A DNA stretch of 64,000 nucleotides from Allium sativum (lineage: Eukaryota; Streptophyta; Magnoliopsida; Asparagales; Amaryllidaceae): contig CM060918.1 in the NCBI GenBank assembly GCA_030737875.1, positions 775,924,552-775,988,551 of the forward strand, given 5' to 3'. The notes beneath the pieces were generated by a model. The model saw only the letters and a list, made by a program, of their open reading frames with translations, was not told the DNA's origin and did not search any database. Positions 34,113 through 46,031 of the stretch are shown one piece after another (positions within the stretch are counted from its first letter, which is position 1; each line of letters begins with the position of its first letter). Made by a program: the position numbers and the translations under genes.

Positions 34113-36529
34113 TGTAACGTCCCGCATTCTATGTACGGAGGATCATAGAATATCTATTTCATTCTTATACGAAGTCGTATGGTCGTGTGACTTTGGGGAA
34201 CGACTATTGGGGTCATTTCCCAAGTTCATGATTTTTGCCAAATTTTAAATGACCGTTTTACCCATGGTGAAACTTGTTTCACCTATAACTTTTGATTTGT
34301 AAGGAGTTTTGACCTGAAACCACTTCCATTGGATTCGAATGATGGTTTACCTTTTCGTAGAGTGGTCACATTGATCAAACGGACTTACCGTTTGGGAGAT
34401 ATGGCTGAAACAATGTTTGGAAGGTAAAGAACAGCTTAATCAGACCTAATTAGGGTAATTAGCGTATGGGCCCATAACCCATTTCATGATTAGGGTTATG
34501 GGGAGGCTAATAGGGTTTGGGAAATCAGTTTTTGTCATTTTTCAACCGCCACTTATCACCTCTTGTACCGTAGCAATGGCCTCCACCTTCTAAAATCATC
34601 CTTAATCACTTGCTAATCACATATTGGCCTAGTCAACATCAAATTAAAGCGGATTAGCATAGAGATCGAGGTAGAGCTGTTGTGTTGGATAGAGATTGGA
34701 CCCAAATCAAAAATATTTTCAGATCTGAGATTTATTTGTGGCTAAGGTGAGTGATTAGCCTGTTCTTATACTAATTACTGCTAATTAGGGATGATTAGTG
34801 ATAATTAGTGAAATTATGCATGTTAAAATTCTAGAAAAATATTTAGAAATTCTGAAATGTCATTATATGCCTCTGTTATAAATTTGGGTTAATTTGGATA
34901 TACTTCGCTAATCCTATCATTAGATACGGTTAAACACGATTAAGGGGAAAACATGGGTTTTGGGCGTGTTTGATCCATATTAACATGTTATAATCGTTGT
35001 TTTGGTGTTTATGGTCGATTCTATATGTTGCTATTACTATTTGGAATGTTTTGTGACTGCCTAGAACTGTTAGATTGGTCGAAAACGCCGTCGTATGGCG
35101 TAAACAGTTGCATGAAAGTGTTGCAGGAAATTGTGCAGGGACTCGTTCGTGAGCCCCTCCCCCCATTGTGAGGCATGTGTCACGAGCCAAGGTAGGAGGT
35201 GAGCCACGAACTGGATAGACCTACACACATCCCATGAACCACCATCATGAGCCGAACCGTGAAGCACCATCACGAGCCGCCTTCTCACGAACCGGTCAAG
35301 CACCACGAGTGGACCCCACGGGTACATCACGAACTGAGCAGGGTGGTTGGCCACGAACCAGGAGACCACGATCCATATGTGGTACACAAACCGACTATGT
35401 CCCCACGAGTCGTCATTCGCGAATGGAACCACGAACCAAGGAAGTTGACCACGAGCCGACATGAGGATCACGAGCGGAGCTGAAGATTCACGAATCGGGA
35501 TGATGAACAAAACCCGAGATGCAAAGGTAGTCCAAATAAGAAGTGAGGATCCAGATGGGAACCAACGAGTCAACTTCATGAGTTAGACTTTGCTGCGGGA
35601 CGTGTGCAAAGGGTTCATTAGGACTCCAAAGGGCAAAATGATCGTAGCAAGGCTATGAGCCAGCGCAGTGAGTCGTCATGACTCCAAAGGGGCAAAATGG
35701 ACATAGCAAAGGATTAGTTGTTGTAGATCAGAGCAATGGGGTCATTATGACGCCCAAGGGCAAAGTGATCGCAGCAAAGTACGGGGTGGTCAAAGTAGTA
35801 GATATCGTATACTTTATGCACCGAGCGAGAGATGTGAGGATGAATTCTATGTTTGATGTTTGCTATCAATATGTCATGCACACCTCCCATATTATACTTA
35901 CACTTTATGTTAGTGTTAACCTAGAGTATTGTGCATCCTGTTTTGCTAATTCTTTAGTTGCAGGTCCAGGTTCAGGTATAATTCTTATACCTGTTATTTG
36001 TTCATCTTAGAGATGTATACTTGCTACCACTCATAAAAGACTGTTGTCTGACCCAGAGTTTTATGCTTTTTCTTATTACTCTGGGTGCTCACATGAGCAG
36101 ATTAGAGACATGTTAGGTGATTGCATGAGTGGTTGTACCGGAGACGAGCAGGAGGCTTCCACGTATGATGTAGATATATATTCTCCCTGTGTTGTTGGTG
36201 GTCACTACTTTGGGCATTAGTAATGTACCTTTTCCATTTTTGCTTTAGAGGCAATATTTTGAAGTTGTAATAATGGTTTTGGATCATAAGCTGTATTTTG
36301 GATTTCCGCTGCTATGATGATTTAGTTTTTAGCTTATGCACTATCTCGCCTGTTTTATGTCAAGTTATGTTACTATTATATTTTATCCTATGCGCTGTGA
36401 GACATTCTACAGGTTCCTTGACAGTTCAGTGTAATGTTTCCTTTCTTCTGACGACCGTCCCGTGCTGGTTGGACATTGGCGCAGCGCATTTTAGGGGAAA
36501 TGTCGGCTGGTGCGGGGCAGGCCGTCACA
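34113..36529 (+). repeat. Solo LTR of the element 2 family
   Basis: It runs from TGTAACGTCCCGCATTCTA to GGCAGGCCGTCACA, with a perfect 5-bp duplication ATTGG (34108-34112 and 36530-36534). Its first 350 bp are a diverged reverse complement of 55195-54850 in the element 2 LTR, including the TTGGGAAATGACC and ACGACTTCGTA regions. Length is 2417 bp against 2497 bp for the intact element 2 LTR. Confidence 0.93.
35225..35500. repeat. Irregular CACGAACCG/CACGAGCCG repeats
   Basis: More than a dozen copies of CACGA(A/G)CC or close variants at irregular spacing. The same GC-rich motif, inverted as CGGTTCGTG or CGGATCGGG, fills 46600-46950 and 53780-54180 in element 2 LTRs. Long open frames here are by-products of the repeats. 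Confidence 0.75.
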
Positions 36530-36534
36530 ATTGG

Positions 36535-38280
36535 CTTTTAGCGACATAAAGAATATCGATAGTGTCATTTTCTTTTGTGATGCCTATAATATGTAGTAAA
36601 TGAGTACAACTTTGAATGAATAATATTATTTTTATTTGTGCGGTTAATTGCGACACCTAATACAATCGCAAGTAATATAAATTAATTTGATGGAACTTTC
36701 GCTACTTGTTTGCGTCGTAATGAAAGGCCGTTAATACTGGTTTTCTGCAACATATTATCTTACAGCGCAAATAATTTTCTTGGCAAAGCCAACCGTTTTT
36801 AAGGTGACCGCAAACACCTTTTATTATAACTAATCATAAAATATAGTACAGTACAGGTGATTGTTAGTTGCCAATCAACTACATTGGTTTTAAGGTGGAT
36901 CGTCCACCATAGACGGTTTTACAATGGTCTGACCATTACAGCTAAGCAAGGTTAGAGTGCAAGTCCTAGACAAATTACCTAGACATTTGATTTCCTAGGG
37001 TAGGCAGACCACACAAGGGGCATACACCAATTGCTTTTTAAACATTACATAGGCACAACCATATTACATTCCATCCATTACATACGGTACATTAACCAAA
37101 AAGTTAAAAGTACAGTCGTGTTTTCGTAATCAGTGGAAATGAGGGTCACAAAGACCCTTACCATCACCAATGTTCATCAGTTGCACAATTTCTTTGGTAT
37201 AGAAGGAGCTCCCAAGAGAAGCAACCAGCCGAATAACATAATCTGTCATGACTTGAAAACGTGACATAAGGTACCAAAACCCATACGAGCATATGTAGCC
37301 AATAGCTAGACTATTACCAGTTAGCAAGTCGAGAGCATAAAAACCTCACCTGGATGCTGAATAGGTGATGACCAAGCACGACAAACACATGCCATATAGT
37401 GAACCAAGAATATATCACCACTCCGAATGAGAAGATAAACCAAACACCAAGCCAAATACAGAATACAAATATACACGAACGACCCCAAAACACTACCACA
37501 CAAGACGAACACCACTCACCCATTGAATATCACTCACTGCAAGGCACCATCACAACCAAAACAAACATTCCACTATGCCAAGCCAACCATAGTTAGACAC
37601 TGAGCTAGATGGTTCGTAGTACTCAGTAGAGAGAGAAAGGCATACCAGAAAGTTGTTTGGTGAAACCCAAAGCCAAGCAAGCATGTAAAGTTGCTGCAAT
37701 CCTAGTGAACTCCATGCAGGCAATATACTTTCGCATCCTCAACAAGTCGAACAACTCCATAGAAACTCACCCAAGCCATCATAAACTACAGACATAACCC
37801 ATGAACCATGGCAACATCCCCATCCACCTGACGGAGGTCAGACTTAATTCGGACATACACACAAGGCAATGCAAGAGGACGAACTCGCTCAGAGACCTAG
37901 CAAAGAACATTACTGAAATCGTACATTGGGTGAACACGGGTCAGCGTAAGTAGGAGACGACAGAAAGAGTAAGAGGACTAGAAGAGCCACCATGTCATGG
38001 AGACAAAAGAGAGTCAGAGGTGAGGAAGTGCCGATTCGACGAAGGTGAGGATTGAAGAGGGTTACAGAGGTAAGATCTTAAAAGGGTTAGATCTGAAAGA
38101 CAAATTGGGTTCAAATCTGAAGTTGTACGTAACGAAAGCAGAGAGGAGTAGAAAGATATTTGGGAATGGTGAAGCAATTTGGTTGAAAGAGGAGGAGAAT
38201 GGAAGGAAGAATTAGTAGAAAGGAAGAAACGGGAGAAAAGCTCGGTCGCCATGGACGACATCAGAAAAGAACGAACCCTG
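36535..38280 (-). other. Possible captured gene fragments, unproven
   Basis: On the minus strand short frames at 37995-38261 (a Ser-rich ATG-start frame), 37910-37993 (signal-peptide-like) and 37130-37523 (hydrophobic) lie in line, with GT and AG junction candidates between. The sequence is less AT-rich than its neighbours. I do not recognise a protein family, and no frame is long enough to stand alone. Confidence 0.25.
37910..37993 (-). CDS. 27-residue signal-peptide-like frame
   Basis: MVALLVLLLFLSSPTYADPC begins with a hydrophobic core and a plausible cleavage after TYA, then ends after seven more residues. It could be the first exon of a captured secreted-protein gene: a GT lies at CCC|GTGTTC and at AAT|GTACG. 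It could equally be chance. Confidence 0.2.
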   Translation of the reverse strand: MVALLVLLLFLSSPTYADPCSPNVRFQ

Positions 38281-39246
38281 TTTTAAATGTATTATGCGCA
38301 AATACTTGTGTAGTTAAAGGGCAATTTTGTTGTAGTGTAACAGAATAGTTGTATCACTTGAGTGATTGCCATTGTATCTAAGTGGGATCAAGCCAAACGT
38401 AGTTTAAAGATCAAGGAATTTCTTTGTAACAACCCGTATTTTTCTGTTACTTAAATTATAAAATTTAGTATAAATTTTCTTATTATTATTATAGCTAGAA
38501 ATAAAATATAATGATTAATTATTTAAGTTTTATGGTGTGAAGTTAATTAAATTTATTTAGTAATGAATTTCAACCGATTATGATAATAATAACTTATATT
38601 GATTATCAATGAAGCTATGATTTGGTTTGTTGTGATAAATATTGAAATAGGGATTAAATATTGAAATATTCGAATGAAACTGATTTAATTAATTTATAAT
38701 TGAAATTCAAAATGAATTTGATAAGTACTAAAAATTGAAAGTTAAAATAAGTGAAATTGAATTCTAAGTTGTTTTAAACTCTATCTGGACTTGAATGAAG
38801 TTGTTGAACTTTAAAATTGAACTTGAAAGTGAATAAATGAAAATTTGAAAATATTGTCTATTAATTAAGTTGTTAAAATAACCATTTTGCAAACGATTTC
38901 GGAATTTGATGAAACAAGTTTCATCGGGTCTGAAATATTAAATTACTGTAAAATTTCAAATTTTGTAGCAATAAGATTTGTCATTTGATCTTGCGAGCTT
39001 GAAACGCGTAGAAATTGTTTAAGAAATTCAATTAAATATATATACATTAATTTTTGAAACTAACGGTGTTGACGATGAAATTGGACATTGACATCAGTCC
39101 CATTGCGTTCAAAAGGCCTTTTAATGTAGCAATCGTCTGTCGGCAGGCCTGATTTGGACTCAGACTCGTTTTGGCTTTAATGCACAAAAGCCGAGATAAT
39201 TTATTGTTAAAAAATTCTCGAAGCCCTAGTTTTCATGGCCGTCTCC

Positions 39247-39254
39247 TATAAAAA
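39247..39254 (+). promoter_or_regulatory. TATA box of element A LTR
   Basis: TATAAAAA in the context GTCTCCTATAAAAAAATC, about 820 bp into the LTR. Confidence 0.55.
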
Positions 39255-40884
39255 AATCGATGGTTGTTATTTCCTCGTGTTCTCCATTCAATCTCTCACG
39301 ATCCATATATCGATAGCAAAAACTTCCAACTAGAGAATCAGAGAGCTCCTCGACCTCTTTGCATCCAACGGTCATGATTGCAATCAGAGCTGTGGTGATG
39401 GAGCATTGTGCTCGCGTTTCGAGCTGTGATGGGTTCAGATTTTCGATCTGATCTTGGCATATATAGCGTTGTAGCCTTCGGTGTTGGTGCCAGGAGGATG
39501 GCCAGAGGGATGCGCACCTAGCATAGTGATTTAGGTGGTCCGGAGATGATTCAGGGGAGTGGGAATGAACGGGAAATTCGGGTTTGTTTCCTGTAGGTTG
39601 AACGGGAAGAAGGTGAAGTGACGTGGCTGTATATGATTGGGTGATGATTTTTGTTTATTTTTTGTTTTAATATAAAATTTCAATATTTAAACATGAATGA
39701 CTTTCTCATACGGACTCAGATTCGTGTGCGGTTTTTTTCGCTGGGATCGTATCAAAATTTCTAATGATGTGGAGCTAGTTTAGACGAATTTCGAGGCTGT
39801 TAATATTTTTTTCTTTATTTCAACTTCTAACGGGTTAAAAACCAAAGGTGAGTGATTAAACCTACTAACGCTGAACTAAAATATTGGATTATTAGTTAGA
39901 TTAAAATCATGTTGTGATATGATTGTATTCGTTGCAGTTGGATAGTTAAAAATGCATATTTATGTTGATTTGCCTCGATAGTATAATTTAATTTAACTAC
40001 TTATTTAAAATTTTAATTTAGGTAAAAACTGAAATTTAGTTGCTAGTTAAACCCGACACCTGATGACTAGATTGATGTGATATTGAACTATTTGGATGAA
40101 TTGATTTTGATGGATGCCTTGGATTGATATGTTTGATATATCAACATTTAATTGTGTGATTCACCCTTTTGTTCATCTTATTTATGCATGACTGTTTGTT
40201 TGTGTTGATTAATACCAACCATTTACCCTAGATGTTATAACCATCAAATAAACCGGAATTAATCATTAAAAATGAATTAAATACATTGGTTGAAATTATA
40301 AATGCCTATAGCCCTTGATTGGATTGAACTGATATATATTCACCCCTGAAGTACTAAAATTAATTTTAAGTATCACTTGGTCATAGGATAGAAAATTATA
40401 TATGGACATTGGTTGATAAATAAAATTAGTTTTGAAATTTGAATTTTGAGATATTGTTTTAAAGGTGATATAAATGATGTTTTATAAATTGATTTCCTTT
40501 AAATTTGAACTTTGAAATTTAAAAGTTAAAGGAAATTATTTGATGTTGTAAACCGAAGCTAAAAACTTGAAATTAAATATGAATTAAACCTTATGAAATT
40601 AAATTATTTTACCCATCTTTAAAATTTACTTGAAATACTTGGTTTAAATGATATTTGAATTGTGAACCTGAGATTCTTATAAATTGAAATAACCCTAAAA
40701 TGGTAATTCTAATTAGAAACTTTAAATATTTGAATCGAAATGTTTAAATTGAACTGAATTTGAAATGGAAGGTGATTCAAATTGAAATATTGAAATTGAG
40801 TCGAATTGATTTGGAAATCGAATACAACTTCACGTTTATTTAAAATTTAGAAGAAACAATTTGAAGTCAAACCATAGTATTTTT

Positions 40885-41165
40885 AAACCAGTATATAAAC
40901 TATTTTATTAAATAACTATTTTACTTTATAAACTATTTTATTTTTTACCTATATATTAGCTATTTTAGTAAACTACTTTGACAATCAACTATTTATTTTA
41001 TAAACCACTTTGATTTTTAACTATATATATTTGACTAAATCTCATAAATCTTATTTAAAATCCAACTATTTATACATGTAACTTTTTAATGTACCAGGTA
41101 TTTATTTTTCAAACTATACAAATATAACTAAACTATTTTAATATATAAAAACAAATTGAACTATT
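40885..41165. repeat. Degenerate AAACTATTTTA repeats
   Basis: Irregular copies of AACTATTTTA, AAACTACTTTGA and similar. Confidence 0.6.
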
Positions 41166-42541
41166 TTAAATATTCAAATTGGTTTAAACTTGGAGTGTCC
41201 AGGATTCTAAGTTTGGTTTAAAATAGAGATTTCAAATATGAAGCTATATCCTATTTTGGATATGAAATGACTTTAGAGAAAAATCTAACATTTCAATATT
41301 AAGTATGAACCATTTGAAATGTAAAAGATCTAACAAGTGTGAAAATTGTAAGTGTTTGGTTGTCAAAGAGACTAGGGCTAGATATTGTCATACTTTCTGC
41401 CAATACCGGGAACCACTTTAACAACTATGTACGTGGTGGATGATTCCAAAATGAAGTAGGTTGGTTTGGCGCATGCTACTAGAATGAAGTAAGAGAATGA
41501 TGATGGATACCCTTGACCTTCAGGTCATAATTAAAATGAATAAAACTGGAGCCATAACCAAGCCAATTGAGTTAGTTCCTCTTAGCAGACATGCTTTTTC
41601 GAGACCATATTTCTTATCGGTGATTGATTGGGCATGCTTTTGATTTTGGGAGTATTGTCTGAGGTTGGTGGTAGTTACAGCTATGCGTTACCACCAATCT
41701 AGGTCCGCAATCCAGTAGAATCTTATAGTTGGGTAAAACCTTTGTGCCTTGTCATATTTTTCTGATCGAGCCCCTATGATTTTGATTTGACACTGTACCT
41801 ATGGAGTGCTCCCTGATGCCACCAGTTTACGATGGGTTTGCAGTACTGTATATATACTACAACATTTGTAAACGGCTCAAGGGTAAAAATGTAATCATGT
41901 TTACGCAATTCTCAATAGTCTATTTGCCATAGACACTATTGTAATAGCGTGTTGTATCACATCGTATCAAGTTTAACAGATCCTTAGGATATGAAATTCT
42001 CGTAACATCACTTAAGTTATCGCACTCAGATTATGCACTGATAGGAAATGGTAAATCCCATAGACATCTCTGACGCTACTACACTCATATTATTACATGA
42101 TTTTGGTTTGACTTATATGAGAATATTTTAGTTCTGATCTGAGTGTTTTTGTCTTTTCATTTTTGCGTGGGACAACCTGAGTTTTTCAGTTAATGAAGAC
42201 CATATTACATTGGAGAATGAAGACGGAGTTTTGGTAGATTATCTATTATAGTTTTTCACTAGATCATTTCTGTTCGGTTACATTGTTGTATTATGTCTAG
42301 GTATGTATAACTTTGATAATTGTTGTAAAGTATAATCAAATATATGATTTAACAGCTTCATGAATTATTATTTATGAATTGTATTTTGTCCTTCGGCTGT
42401 GAGATTCTGTGATTGTTTTTTTCCTTTCTTTCTTTTTCTTATATTTACCATCAATAACTATTTGTATTTTGGTTTTTTTATGAGTCGACATGTGTGGATT
42501 ATTGTCGACTTGAATGATCAAAAATTGCAGGTTGTTACATC

Positions 42542-42553
42542 TGGTATCAGAGC
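42542..42553 (+). other. Primer-binding site of element A (initiator tRNA-Met)
   Basis: TGGTATCAGAGC, two bases after the LTR end GTTACA. It is identical to the sites in elements 1 and 2. Confidence 0.95.
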
Positions 42554-44684
42554 CTGAGTTTAGCGATAACCTTGGCTCTATTTGGTGTTTACTCGTTGGA
42601 GATAAGGTAGTAATACCGTAGAATGAATCTGAGCATACATGAGAGAGAGTGCACTTTTAATTTTGATATAAAAATGGTTTTGTGTTGTGTTAATTTGTTA
42701 TGTTGAGTATTTATGAATTTTGATCGGTACTTGGGACACCAAGACATCGATAGGGATTCCTAAACACTCGAATAGCACAGACCGATACAATATTGTTTTG
42801 AATTATAGTTTTATATAAATAACTATTTTGGAAATTATTAATTTTGATTGTATTGGTTGTTAGGAAATGATAATACTATATTATCATCGATTATTGTTCG
42901 ATTAGTCAATAATTCTAACTATTGACTGTTCAATGACTATCAGAAAATGAAACCTTGTAAATACGAATGATAAAAAATACTATTAAATAAAAAATGAATT
43001 TAAATTAGGATTTGAGAATTTAAATTTGGTCACTTTTGAAGAGTCATTTGCAAATGTTTTGGAAAATATTAATATTATATTGAATTATTTTGAATAGAGA
43101 TTATTTTCAAATGACTTTAAAATAAGTGTATATTCCCCTTTTATCCCTAGGAAGTGACTTTAGTGATGAGTGCACTTATCATCAACGTTTATTTCGAGCG
43201 CCAAAGTGGGGGAGACCACTACCATTTAGAATTTTTATTCTTTGTTTTGATAAAACTGATTTTTAGTTTAATATTTCAAAGTATGGTTTGATATAAAAGG
43301 TATAATATATATTATTTCAAATGTTGATTTGGAAATGAACCTGAAATTCTCAAGTTATCGAATAATTAATGATTTTCAAGTTATTGAAATGAATTAAAAC
43401 TTGAGATTTTAGAAACTTTTGAATTGTGAAAATAAGAAAATGAACCTAAGAGAAATATAAATTGAAGTAGAAACTCTTAGGAATCTAAAATAGTGAATTT
43501 GTAACAAATTGGAAACTATTGAACTGATATAATACTTAGTTCCTTTCTATAGCATAGATATAACTTACCAAATATTTAAGAAGTTGAAAAGATATAAGAA
43601 TAAGAAACTAAATAATATACAAGTATAGTATGAATAACGAAGGGTGAAATTAAATTGATGGTTTATAAATATGGATAAAAATTAAGTTATGACAATAAAC
43701 AATATATACTTAGTTTTGTTATGAAATTAAATTCAACTAAGTAAGGTAAATAAATTGAGTCAATGAAATAAGCTAATAAAGTGAATTAAATTAATGAAAT
43801 GAGTAGAATGAAATAGAAATAGATATAAGATGGAAATGAACTTTAATTATAAAGTAAAAACAAGTATAGTGAACCATAATGACTGAAAACAAGTCAATTG
43901 GATTTTGATAATATATATTAATTAAATGTGAATTCATTATGAGTGAATAAGTGTACAAGTTAATACATTTGAAATGAATTGAATATAAGTCCATATTATT
44001 ATTAATAAAAACGAATGTTAACGAATAAAAGCGAATCAATGGAATAGTGATAAGAAATGAAGTGTAATAAACTAAACGTGATATGTGAAAATAATGAATT
44101 TGTATCACTGTTAGAAATTTTGATGAATATTATTGTTGCGTGCTGTGTTTGTTACGATTTCTATTAGTATATGATTATTGTGTATATATATATATATTTT
44201 TATTTCTTATAAACATGTGTGTTCTCATTATGTTATTGAGTATTTTTGTAGGCACGGATGGCATTTGCTCATTTCTTGAGCTGCTTGCTTGTAATATTAC
44301 TTTTGCTTACTTAAAAATAAGCTAAATTGATAATAACGTTAATGAAAGGTACGTATTTCAGATTACATATCGTATTTTGATATTATATATTGTTTCCCCA
44401 TGGCTTGGGATGCTTTATCATTGAGATGAGATGTATATTTGTGATCATATATGTAATTTTATTTTTCCAGACCCTAGTCGTACAAAGGAGACTCTGCTAA
44501 AAAAATTCATGAATCTAAGACTTAGAAATTTTGTGGAAAATTGGAGTTTTCAAACGTATATTAAACTACCTATGAAAGTTAAATGTTTTCTAAGTTGAGT
44601 AGAAAATTATACCGTTGAATATATTAATTGACAACTTCTTGACTACGCACTTTTTTAGGACGAATTTTTTTGAGTGAGTGAGAG
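42554..44684 (+). other. Non-coding interior of element A
   Basis: AT-rich. The end reads AGGACGAATTTTTTTGAGTGAGTGAGAG, shortened here as a decayed polypurine region, directly before TGTAACAACC. The usual gag and pol motifs are absent on both strands. Confidence 0.75.
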
Positions 44685-44769
44685 TGTAACAACCTGTATT
44701 TTTCTATTACTTAAATTATTGATTTAAATATGATTTTGATTATTATTATGGTTAGAAATAAAAATATAA
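44685..44769 (+). repeat. 3' LTR of element A, truncated after 85 bp
   Basis: It matches the first 85-90 bp of the 38425 LTR (GTATTTTTCT(A/G)TTACTTAAATT and GAAATAAAA(A)TATAA) and then changes abruptly. Confidence 0.88.
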
Positions 44770-45220
44770 TGTTGACACGCTTTGTTGTCAAAGCTGTCAC
44801 ACATCAAGTATTTGGTGAGCGACGCGCTCAAGCGTCCAAAAAGCACAAAGCAGTTGGATCGAAGTCGCGTCGCAAATGCAAGGAGACCCAAAACCTGTAC
44901 CAGGTGGCCTCTGTCGGGCCCAATGAACTCTTGGTCAAGCCGTCATCCGAGCCGAAGGCGAGCTGTCAAGCGGGTCCGGGCGCAACAACGGTGGGGGTTT
45001 GGGGCCCCACAGTCCCGGCGGCCATCGACCTAACCGGTTAGGTCGAACCAGTGGGCACCGCCCGATTCATCCGATTTTCTCCACGTTGGAAGCTCAGATT
45101 CCTTCACTTCGAACCAGTAAAACCACGGATTCCCCTACTTCGCCTACAGGAATTTCGACTCCCTCGGCAGTATGATTTTGACCTCATCGTCTATCAATTT
45201 TGCACCCCTCTAGGGGGTTC

Positions 45221-45413
45221 GAAATTTCGTACCCTCTGGTAGGGTCAAAATTTCACACCCCACCAGGGAGTTCGAAATTTTGTACCCCTGGTGGGGTCGA
45301 AATTTCGAACCCTACCAGTGGGCTCGAAATTTCGATCTCCTAGAGAGGGTCGAAATTTCGTACCCCATCAGCGGGTTCGAAATTTCGACCCCCCTGAAAG
45401 GGTGCGAAATTTC
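45221..45413. repeat. 26-bp palindromic tandem array, eight copies
   Basis: The cores (GAAATTTCG or variant) start near 45221, 45247, 45273, 45299, 45326, 45352, 45379 and 45405. Each is embedded in GGTTCGAAATTTCGNACC, close to a perfect palindrome. The array ends about 100 bp before the TATA box. Confidence 0.92.
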
Positions 45414-45510
45414 GAACCCCGTAACAAGTGGTGCAAATTTTCTGTATATGGCCTAGTTTTGGGTGCGAAAATGGCTTCCGTGGGTCTTGCTGCTCACCTA
45501 ACCTTCCTCC

Positions 45511-45518
45511 TATAAATA
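45511..45518 (+). promoter_or_regulatory. TATA box downstream of the 26-bp array
   Basis: CCTCCTATAAATACCCC is an excellent plant TATA context. Confidence 0.7.
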
Positions 45519-46031
45519 CCCCAAGCCTTGGCCTTCAAAATGGACCTTTTCCCTTGGAATTTTTGGACCTTAAGAGCTCCAAACACTCTTTAATGGCTTC
45601 CAACACCTCCTCCATGTCCATTGGACATGGCATGAATAGTTGAAAGGAGGTGCATACATATTCCATAGCTTGTTGGACACTAGCAAGCATATTTACACTG
45701 TATCTAGACCTCTTGGACATTAAAGCTTATTTTGCTCATAGTTGACCAAGTCAACTCATCTCAAGGAAGAGGGATAATTAAAACATGACATGCATGTTTT
45801 CCCTCAACACTTGAGCATTAGCAAGGGGTGTCATGCTACTTTTGAACTTCATAGACATGAACACTAAACTTGTATATTGTTGACTAAGTCAATGCTTCTC
45901 AACGACGAAGAAGAAGGGTAATTTGGTCAAAGTGTAGAAAAAACATATATTTTGTTATTCTATTATAACACTTTGTACTTAGCTGGACCTGGACCTGGAC
46001 CTGGACCTACAACCAAAGTGTAGAAAAAACA

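Larger units (their letters stand above)
34041..38337. mobile_element. Possible CACTA-type element, degenerate, with solo LTR inside
   Basis: The left end CACTACTAAAAAAGG and the right end, read inverted, CACTACAACAAAATTG both resemble CACTA (En/Spm) termini. The parts near the left end carry scattered GCGAC and TCGCAA motifs, as subterminal repeats might. The 3-bp flanks do not match (TTT and TAA) and no transposase is seen, so these could be ends of two different elements. Confidence 0.35.
38425..42539 (+). repeat. 5' LTR of element A (4.1 kb)
   Basis: TGTAACAACCCGTATTTTTC to TTGCAGGTTGTTACA. It contains one U3 module (38879-38944, TTTTGCAAACGATTTCGG), a TATA box at 39247 and AT-rich degenerate AAACTATTTTA repeats at 40885-41165. 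Confidence 0.9.
38425..44769 (+). mobile_element. Element A: non-coding LTR retrotransposon (LARD-like), 3' LTR broken
   Basis: Order: LTR 38425-42539, primer site 42542-42553, 2145 bp interior with no gag or pol, then the start of a second LTR at 44685 that is cut after 85 bp. The interior keeps leader-like sequence but no frame over about 100 codons that looks like a protein. It is either a large non-autonomous derivative or an internally deleted copy. Confidence 0.8.
44770..46031 (+). repeat. LTR-like promoter unit between two broken LTRs
   Basis: It starts TGTTGACACGCTTTG and ends TGTAGAAAAAACA; an earlier copy of AAAGTGTAGAAAAAACA ends at 45945, so the right border lies between 45945 and 46031. 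It has a 26-bp palindromic array and a TATA box but no coding frame. Flanking 5-mers differ (TATAA, ATAAC). A Ty1/copia-type LTR is my best guess. Confidence 0.45.

Noticed and set aside
35070..35579. 169-codon minus-strand frame
   Set aside because: It is produced by the CACGAACC repeats in the solo LTR, with no domain and no conservation in the sister LTRs.
34041..38337. A complete CACTA transposon
   Set aside because: The termini look right but the 3-bp flanks differ and no transposase is present, so I kept it only as a tentative feature.
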